Shown here: positions 58,497 through 64,000 of the stretch, in pieces
Position numbering within the stretch: the stretch's first letter is position 1
Layout of the letters: each line of letters starts with the position of its first letter
Assembly: GCF_030527965.1 (NCBI RefSeq)
Contig: NZ_JAUMZU010000013.1
Coordinates: 16,813 to 80,812, forward strand
From: Neisseria sp.
GTDB taxonomy: Bacteria; Pseudomonadota; Gammaproteobacteria; Burkholderiales; Neisseriaceae
DNA: 64,000 bases
Reading direction: 5' to 3'
Position numbers and translations under genes: made by a program
Notes under the pieces: model-generated
Database searches by the model: none
What the model saw: the letters and a program-made list of their open reading frames with translations, nothing else
What the model was told of the DNA's origin: nothing

Positions 58497-59621
58497 ATGA
58501 GCACCCTGCCCCGCCCGGAAATTGATGAAAACGGCCTTCTGGAATATTCGGTAGTTTATACTGACCGCGCGCTGAACCATATGTCGCAAAAATTCCGCGC
58601 CGCACTCAACAGCATTTCCGCCACCTTAAAAAAAGTCTATCACGCCAGCCATACCGCCGTTATTCCCGGCAGCGGCACTTCGGGCATGGAAGCCGTTGCC
58701 CGCCAATTGGCACGCGGCCAAAAATGTCTGATTATCCGCAACGGCTTTTTCAGCTTCCGCTGGACGCAAATTCTAGAGCAAGGCAACCTGGCCTCCGATA
58801 CAAAAGTGCTGACCGCGCGACAGGAAAATGCACCGCAAGCGCCCTTTGCTCCGGCTCCGATTGAGGAAGTCTGCGCAGAAATTGCCGCCTATCAGCCCGC
58901 CGTCGTGTTCGCGCCACATGTCGAAACCGCATCAGGCATTATGCTGCCCGAAGATTATATCTCCCGCTTAGCACAAGCCACCCATGCGGCAGGCGGTTTA
59001 TTGGTTATTGATTGTATTGCTTCGGGCTGCATGTGGCTCGATATGGAAAAACTCGGCATCGATGTCTTGATTTCCGCACCGCAAAAAGGCTGGAGCGGTT
59101 CGCCTTGCTGCGGTTTGGTAATGCTTAATCAGACAGCCTACGAAAAAGTACAGCAAACCGAATCCGACAGCTTCGCATTGGATTTGAAAAAATGGCTGCA
59201 AATCATGCAGGCGTTTGAAAACGGCGGTCACGCCTATCACGCTACTCCGCCAACCGACGCGCTGTATCAGCTCTACCAAGTAATGCAAGAGGCCGAACGC
59301 ATCGGCTTCGAAAACTTACGCACCAAGCAAATAGAATTAGGTCAGAAAATTCGCACCTTACTGGCCGAAAAAGGCTACCCCAGCGTTGCAGCAGCCGGTT
59401 TTGAAGCACCCGGCGTCGTGGTCAGCTACACAAGCAACTCCGATATTCAAAGCGGCAAAGCATTTATTGAACATGGAATGCAAATTGCATCAGGCGTACC
59501 GCTACAATGCGGCGAACGAAGCGATTTCCAAACTTTCCGCCTAGGCTTATTCGGCTTAGACAAACTACAAGATATTGATCGTACGGTAAAAACCTTTGCC
59601 GACATTTTAAATACACTCTGA
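58497..59621 (+). CDS. Class V aminotransferase (alanine-glyoxylate/serine-pyruvate type)
   Basis: 374-residue PLP enzyme of the aspartate-aminotransferase superfamily, class V. PLP lysine Lys197 in LISAPQKGWSGSPCCG; VIPGSGTSGMEAVARQL binds the cofactor phosphate and LLVIDCIASG supplies the pyridine-nitrogen Asp. Probable substrates are alanine/glyoxylate or serine/pyruvate; 2-aminoethylphosphonate transaminases look similar. TATAAT at 58427 is a plausible -10. Not in an operon. Confidence 0.82.
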   Translation: MSTLPRPEIDENGLLEYSVVYTDRALNHMSQKFRAALNSISATLKKVYHASHTAVIPGSGTSGMEAVARQLARGQKCLIIRNGFFSFRWTQILEQGNLASDTKVLTARQENAPQAPFAPAPIEEVCAEIAAYQPAVVFAPHVETASGIMLPEDYISRLAQATHAAGGLLVIDCIASGCMWLDMEKLGIDVLISAPQKGWSGSPCCGLVMLNQTAYEKVQQTESDSFALDLKKWLQIMQAFENGGHAYHATPPTDALYQLYQVMQEAERIGFENLRTKQIELGQKIRTLLAEKGYPSVAAAGFEAPGVVVSYTSNSDIQSGKAFIEHGMQIASGVPLQCGERSDFQTFRLGLFGLDKLQDIDRTVKTFADILNTL

Positions 59622-59710
59622 ATAGTTTGAAACATGAAGGCATCAAGTCGCTCGGAAGCTGCCACTTTCGAGCGGCCTTCTCGTCTGGTAAAATTAAACA
59701 ATCTTATATT

Positions 59711-59742
59711 TTCAGACAGGCATTCCTCAATGCCTGTCTGAA
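59711..59742. terminator. Inverted DUS pair before queH
   Basis: TTCAGACAGGCATT and AATGCCTGTCTGAA around four bases. Orientation is reversed relative to most pairs here. It lies 90 bases after the aminotransferase stop and 28 bases before queH. Confidence 0.6.
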
Positions 59743-59769
59743 ACCCTCGAACACACAAAACAACACACC

Positions 59770-60450
59770 ATGAGCAAACCGCAAAACGACAAACCTTTCG
59801 AACGCCCCGTACTCGTTCCGCCCGACGGGCACAAAAAAGTGCTGCTGCATTCCTGCTGCGCGCCCTGCTCCGGCGAAGTGATGGAAGCCATGCTGGCTTC
59901 GGGCATCGAGTTCACCATTTATTTCTACAACCCGAACATCCATCCAAAAAAAGAATACGAAATTCGTAAAAACGAAAATATCGCGTTTGCCGAAAAGCAC
60001 GGTATCCCTTTCATCGATGCCGATTACGACGTCGACAACTGGTTCGAGCGCGCCAAAGGCATGGAAATGGACCCCGAACGCGGCCGCCGTTGCACCATGT
60101 GTTTCGACATGCGTTTCGAACGCACCGCACTATACGCCTACGAACACGGTTTCCCCGTAATCACCAGCTCCTTAGGCATTTCCCGCTGGAAAAACATGAA
60201 TCAAATCAATGATTGCGGTGTGCGTGCCGCAGAAAAATATCCGGGTCTTACCTATTGGGAATACAACTGGCGCAAAGGCGGTGGTAGCGCACGCATGATA
60301 GAAATCAGCAAACGCGAGCATTTCTATCAGCAAGAATACTGCGGCTGCGCCTATTCCCTACGCGATTCCAATCATCATCGAAAATCACAAGGCCGAGCCC
60401 CGATTAAAATCGGCGTCAAATATTACGGCGACGACGATGCGGAAAGCTAA
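59770..60450 (+). CDS. queH: Epoxyqueuosine reductase QueH
   Basis: 226-residue DUF208 protein, the non-cobalamin alternative to QueG in the last step of queuosine synthesis. Adjacent cysteines in [16 protein letters not shown] (Cys29, Cys30, Cys33) and [15 protein letters not shown] supply the metal and [4Fe-4S] ligands. [19 protein letters not shown] block and CGCAYSL near the C-terminus also match. Together with gluQRS it indicates a working queuosine modification pathway. Confidence 0.92.
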   Translation: MSKPQNDKPFERPVLVPPDGHKKVLLHSCCAPCSGEVMEAMLASGIEFTIYFYNPNIHPKKEYEIRKNENIAFAEKHGIPFIDADYDVDNWFERAKGMEMDPERGRRCTMCFDMRFERTALYAYEHGFPVITSSLGISRWKNMNQINDCGVRAAEKYPGLTYWEYNWRKGGGSARMIEISKREHFYQQEYCGCAYSLRDSNHHRKSQGRAPIKIGVKYYGDDDAES

Positions 60451-60547
60451 CCGGCGCAAACCAAGCCGATTCATCGGTTATAATACTTCTTACATACCAA
60501 CCTGATATTCTGTCCATACGCAGTAAGAATTTGATTTTCATACTCGC

Positions 60548-60581
60548 AAAAGCCTGTCTGAAACGTTTCAGACAGGCTTTT
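60548..60581. terminator. Inverted DUS pair after queH
   Basis: AAAAGCCTGTCTGAAAC directly followed by its complement GTTTCAGACAGGCTTTT, about 100 bases after the queH stop. Confidence 0.7.
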
Positions 60582-60818
60582 CAATATAAAAATAAGCTAT
60601 GAATATAATTTAATTTATCAAAACATGGCATTTTCAGGCAAGATTATGTGGTTTTCACGTAACAAATTGATTTTATATTTCTTACAACCAGCAACAACCC
60701 CAATGCCTAGCCAATCCGTATCTATATGATAAAAAATATCAATTTCAAGTAATTTTGCTACAGATAATTATAGCAAAGGGAAGAGATTGTTTTTTTACAG
60801 ATATTTTTCAGATATATG

Positions 60819-60847
60819 TTGACCAAATGAGCACAGTTTTGTAAGGT
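60819..60847 (+). promoter_or_regulatory. Candidate lldP promoter
   Basis: TTGACC, 17-base spacer, TAAGGT, about 105 bases upstream of the lldP ATG; a small dyad follows at 60864-60876. Confidence 0.45.
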
Positions 60848-60951
60848 ATCGCAGCATTTTGTAAACACAAAGTGTTCTTTTGGGCATGCAAAGCGGCATG
60901 TAATTGCTGCGGCATCCCACATACAATATCAAGAAAATCGGAGATTTTTAC

Positions 60952-62595
60952 ATGGATATCTGGGTTCAAAATTATCATGCGATAGGGGACAGCCTCTATC
61001 TGACGGCCGCGGCAGCGATGTTGCCGATTATTTTCTTTTTCTTGGCACTAACCGTGCTCAAGCTCAAAGGTTATAAGGCCGGTCTTTATACTTTGCTGAT
61101 TGCCCTGGCTGTAGCCATTTTCGGCTTTAAAATGCCGATAGGCATGGCGGTTTCTTCCGCCCTGTATGGTTTCGCCTATGGTTTGTGGCCGATTGCATGG
61201 ATCATCATTACAGCCGTATTCTTGTATAAAATCACCGTAAAAACCGGTCAATTCGATATCATTCGCGCTTCGGTCATCTCGATTACCGAAGACCAACGCC
61301 TGCAAATGCTGCTGGTCGGCTTTTCGTTTGGTGCGTTTCTGGAAGGCGCGGCAGGCTTCGGCGCTCCGGTCGCCATTACCGCTTCTTTGCTGGTCGGATT
61401 AGGCTTCAACCCGCTGTATGCGGCCGGTTTGTGCTTGATTGCCAATACCGCACCCGTGGCATTCGGTGCATTGGGCATTCCGATTCTCGTGGCAGGCCAA
61501 GTTTCCAATCTTGATCCATTCCATATTGGTCAAGTTGCCGGCCGTCAATTGCCGATTCTATCGGTTATCGTACCGTTCTGGTTGGTTGCCATGATGGACG
61601 GCATGCGCGGCATCCGCCAAACGTGGCCTGCCGTTTTGGTTGCCGGCCTGTCGTTTGCCATCACCCAATTTGTTACGGCCAACTTTATCGGCCCGGAATT
61701 ACCCGACGTAACCTCTGCCTTGGTTAGCCTGATTTGCCTTTCCGCTTTCCTGAAAACATGGCAACCGAAAGAAATTTTCACTTTCGACGGCATGAAACAA
61801 CCGCAAGCGCGTCAAGCGTCTGAATACACCTCAGGTCAAATTCTGAGAGCATGGGCACCATTTGCGATTCTGACCGTTTTCGTAAGCGTTTGGACTTTCA
61901 AAGGCGTGCAAAACATTCTCGATTTCGCCACCATCAAAATCAACTGGCCCGGCCTGCACAATCTGGTTCAAAAAGCCACACCGATTGTTCAAGAACCAAC
62001 TCCTTATGCTGCCCAGTTCAAACTGAACCTGTTAGGCGCGGTGGGCACCTCTATCTTGCTGGCCTCCATCGTTTCGGCCATTTTGCTGAAAATGAAACCG
62101 GCCGATGCCATTAAAACATTTAAAGAAACCGTATACGAATTGCGCTTGTCGATTTTATCCATCGGCTTGGTATTGGGTTTTGCCTTTGTAGCCAACTATT
62201 CCGGCTTGTCTTCCACCCTGGCCTTGGTTTTGGCCGGCACGGGCGTTGCCTTCCCATTCTTCTCACCTTTCTTAGGCTGGGTCGGTGTCTTCCTAACCGG
62301 TTCGGATACTTCTGCCAACGCACTGTTCGGCTCGCTGCAAGCCAGTACCGCCCACCACTTGGGCATTACGCCTGAATTAACCGTGGCGGCGAACACCACC
62401 GGCGGCGTAACCGGCAAAATGATTTCTCCGCAATCCATCGCCGTTGCCTGTGCGGCGGTAGGCCTGGATGGCAAAGAATCCAACCTGTTCCGTTTCACTG
62501 TAAAACACAGTCTGATTTTCTGTACATTCGTTGGCCTGCTGACCCTGTTGCAAGCTTACGTATTGCCTTGGACTCTGATTTTCTTTGAGAAATAA
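60952..62595 (+). CDS. lldP: L-lactate permease
   Basis: 547-residue LctP-family permease importing lactate with protons. About a dozen or more hydrophobic helices, with the family segments [38 protein letters not shown] and [22 protein letters not shown] 60952 ([14 protein letters not shown]) with GGAG upstream is used; the open frame extends 16 codons further without similarity. Lactate is a key carbon source of Neisseria on mucosa. Single-gene unit with its own terminator. Confidence 0.95.
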   Translation: MDIWVQNYHAIGDSLYLTAAAAMLPIIFFFLALTVLKLKGYKAGLYTLLIALAVAIFGFKMPIGMAVSSALYGFAYGLWPIAWIIITAVFLYKITVKTGQFDIIRASVISITEDQRLQMLLVGFSFGAFLEGAAGFGAPVAITASLLVGLGFNPLYAAGLCLIANTAPVAFGALGIPILVAGQVSNLDPFHIGQVAGRQLPILSVIVPFWLVAMMDGMRGIRQTWPAVLVAGLSFAITQFVTANFIGPELPDVTSALVSLICLSAFLKTWQPKEIFTFDGMKQPQARQASEYTSGQILRAWAPFAILTVFVSVWTFKGVQNILDFATIKINWPGLHNLVQKATPIVQEPTPYAAQFKLNLLGAVGTSILLASIVSAILLKMKPADAIKTFKETVYELRLSILSIGLVLGFAFVANYSGLSSTLALVLAGTGVAFPFFSPFLGWVGVFLTGSDTSANALFGSLQASTAHHLGITPELTVAANTTGGVTGKMISPQSIAVACAAVGLDGKESNLFRFTVKHSLIFCTFVGLLTLLQAYVLPWTLIFFEK

Positions 62596-62608
62596 AAAAG
62601 CATAAACC

Positions 62609-62642
62609 AATGCCTGTCTGAAAATTTCAGACAGGCATTTTT
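62609..62642. terminator. Inverted DUS pair between converging genes
   Basis: AATGCCTGTCTGAAA and complement, with a T run, between lldP (plus) and tyrA (minus). Confidence 0.85.
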
Positions 62643-62685
62643 TATTGCGAAAACCAAATAAGCTGCCTTGCCACCGTTATCAGCT

Positions 62686-63567
62686 TTAATTCTGCTGTTC
62701 CAGCCAACCGTCCCTCGTCGCCTTAGCCTCTTCCAAATAAGCGTATAAACCCTCGGCATCACCCGCTTGCAGCAAATACGCCACTTTATCCAACTGAGCA
62801 CGCTGCCCTTCGATTAAATCCAACAAACTCTGCCGATTGGCCAGACAAATATCCGTCCAGATAGCAGGATGGCTTGAAGCAATCCGCGTAAAATCTCGAA
62901 AGCCGGAAGCCGCAAAATTCAGATAAAGATCGGCATCCGCATGATCTTGAATTTGATGTACATAAGAAAAAGCCAACAAATGCGGCATATGAGATACAGC
63001 GGCGAAAATCGCGTCATGCTCCGCCGCAGGCATTATGAATGTGCATGTGCCCACTTCCCGCCACAGCTTTTCCAACAAATCCAATGCAGCGGGATTCTGC
63101 ACAGGATTAGGGCATAAAATCAGCTTTTTGCCTTCATATAAACCAAATTGCGCCGCCAACGCACCATGCCTGTCTGAACCTGCAATCGGATGTGCAGCCA
63201 CACAATTTGGCAAGTGGTCAGGCAAATACTGGGCAAACGCCTGTAAAGCCGATTGCTTTGTGCTACCCACATCGCTAACGATTGTTTCTTTCTGCAATAA
63301 AGGAGCGAGCCGAGTGCAAATCGCCGGCAGCGTCGCCACCGGCGTCGCAATCAAAACCAAATCTGAACCGGCAATGCTTGCAGAATCGATTTCCGTTGCC
63401 GCCTCATCAATCACTTTACGTTCCAGCGCCCGCTCGAGATTCTGAACGTTTACATCCACACCAACAACCCGCCGCACCAAGCCCTTACGCTTCAAATCAA
63501 GCGCAAAAGAACCACCGATCAGCCCGACGCCGATCAGGGTCATTTGGTTCAAAGAGAAAGTGGCCAT
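62686..63567 (-). CDS. tyrA: Prephenate dehydrogenase TyrA
   Basis: 293-residue NAD-dependent enzyme of tyrosine synthesis. The Rossmann motif IGVGLIGGSFALDL is at residues 12-25; DLVLIATPV, SDVGSTKQ and the catalytic HPIAGSDRHG follow, with the MPAAEHDAIFAAVSHMPHLL block after. It is monofunctional, with no chorismate mutase domain. The HGALAAQ segment sits next to an internal DUS (about 63170). Confidence 0.93.
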   Translation of the reverse strand: MATFSLNQMTLIGVGLIGGSFALDLKRKGLVRRVVGVDVNVQNLERALERKVIDEAATEIDSASIAGSDLVLIATPVATLPAICTRLAPLLQKETIVSDVGSTKQSALQAFAQYLPDHLPNCVAAHPIAGSDRHGALAAQFGLYEGKKLILCPNPVQNPAALDLLEKLWREVGTCTFIMPAAEHDAIFAAVSHMPHLLAFSYVHQIQDHADADLYLNFAASGFRDFTRIASSHPAIWTDICLANRQSLLDLIEGQRAQLDKVAYLLQAGDAEGLYAYLEEAKATRDGWLEQQN

Positions 63568-64000
63568 AACAAAAGATTTTTAGTTAAACAACGGAATAAA
63601 TAAATTGATAAGCAATCCTGCACCCCAGTTTTACCCAGCAAAACACACCATAAAAAGTCTGAAAATCATACTATACCAGGCAACTTAAACTTTTAATTTA
63701 CAGCTCAATGCCATGCTTTGTCGCAGTCATTTATATCATACTACGTTATTAATTTTTGATTAAAATTTCTACAATCGAAAACAAGGTACTAATAAATAAA
63801 AATAAATGAACTATTTTAAATTATGACAATCAGATAAAAACAAAGTAATCAATGATGTTTAAACCCATTTTTAGATGTTACCTCTATAGCTTATAGACCG
63901 CTGAATGGTTTCATAATTGATTAATTTTGAATGTATCGTTATATAAATTTTGGGGCTGTCCTAGATAACTAGTACAAATCATGCTTTACTAATTGTTTTA
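63568..64000. other. AT-rich non-coding right end
   Basis: 433 bases with no credible gene. Very AT-rich from 63690 on; a possible insertion-sequence terminus begins near 63952. Confidence 0.6.
63952..63972. mobile_element. Possible insertion-sequence terminus
   Basis: GGGGCTGTCCTAGATAACTAG looks like a terminal inverted repeat of the kind found on IS5-group elements: GG start, and an abrupt change from AT-rich flank. The element, if real, lies to the right of the window, so neither transposase nor partner repeat can be seen. Confidence 0.3.

Larger units (their letters stand above)
60451..60951. other. Intergenic region and lldP leader
   Basis: 501 bases with no gene. It holds a DUS terminator (60548-60581), then AT-rich sequence, a candidate promoter at 60819 and a 13-base dyad (AACAC-AAA-GTGTT at 60864) upstream of lldP. 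Confidence 0.6.

Overview
The window comes from a Neisseriaceae chromosome. Core genes match Neisseria orthologues closely (MisR/MisS, the hisI-hisE-HIT-tatABC run, PglL, an ASBT_NM-type BASS transporter, AniA, PotD). The DNA uptake sequence is neither the meningococcal GCCGTCTGAA nor the Kingella form. It is the GCCTGTCTGAA core with TG or AG in front (TGCCTGTCTGAA / AGCCTGTCTGAA), the dialect described for Neisseria wadsworthii and its relatives. It recurs across the whole window, often as inverted pairs that look like terminators. I therefore infer a N. wadsworthii-like species; the exact species cannot be settled from this sequence alone.

Layout. 1-1063: two-component system misR/misS (misS cut by the window edge). 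1254-7027: a minus-strand block with O-oligosaccharyltransferase pglL, a small membrane protein, tatC/tatB/tatA, a HIT protein, hisE, hisI and a CreA-like lipoprotein. 7279-7931: a scar with a decapitated LysR regulator and the tail of another gene. 8154-9522: a DUF4198 metal-type periplasmic protein ending in six histidines, and a DUF4298 protein. 9666-11161: an AT-rich two-gene island, a cytosolic protein followed by a four-helix membrane protein, with the architecture of lambda rexA-rexB. I regard it as the best candidate for an undescribed defence system here. 11230-15396: helicase hrpA, which carries DUS words of three dialects. 15589-15665: initiator tRNA with a near-consensus promoter. 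15909-25986: LytTR regulator, waaA, YccS-like transporter, moaA, the formaldehyde detoxification pair adhC-fghA, and tex.

26070-32958 is a complete type I restriction-modification locus, hsdM-hsdS-rhuM-hsdR. It is nearly free of host DUS, has a Kingella-dialect DUS at its left edge, and has a RhuM-family gene between hsdS and hsdR. 33072-37xxx holds nitrite reductase aniA with an FNR-like site, a TlpA thioredoxin, arsC, a SanA-like protein, hemJ, and a CYTH protein with a small membrane protein.

38184-52178 contains azlCD, hemL, a formyl-THF cyclo-ligase, a TM2 protein, an ScsD-like thioredoxin, an S9 peptidase, hpt, a BASS transporter, a type I-secreted RTX/Ig protein without its exporter, gluQRS, a PLD-like protein, and tsaB-rimI with a uracil-DNA-glycosylase-like gene. 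52453-63567 contains aspS, a DUF502 protein, pldA, rpsT, potD, a class V aminotransferase, queH, lldP and tyrA. The right end is AT-rich and non-coding, with a possible insertion-sequence terminus near 63952.

Functional themes are envelope biology (PglL glycosylation, Tat export, WaaA, PldA, MisRS), microaerobic respiration (AniA), C1/formaldehyde and lactate metabolism, and genome defence (the type I RM locus and the Rex-like pair). No CRISPR array, prophage or complete insertion sequence was seen.
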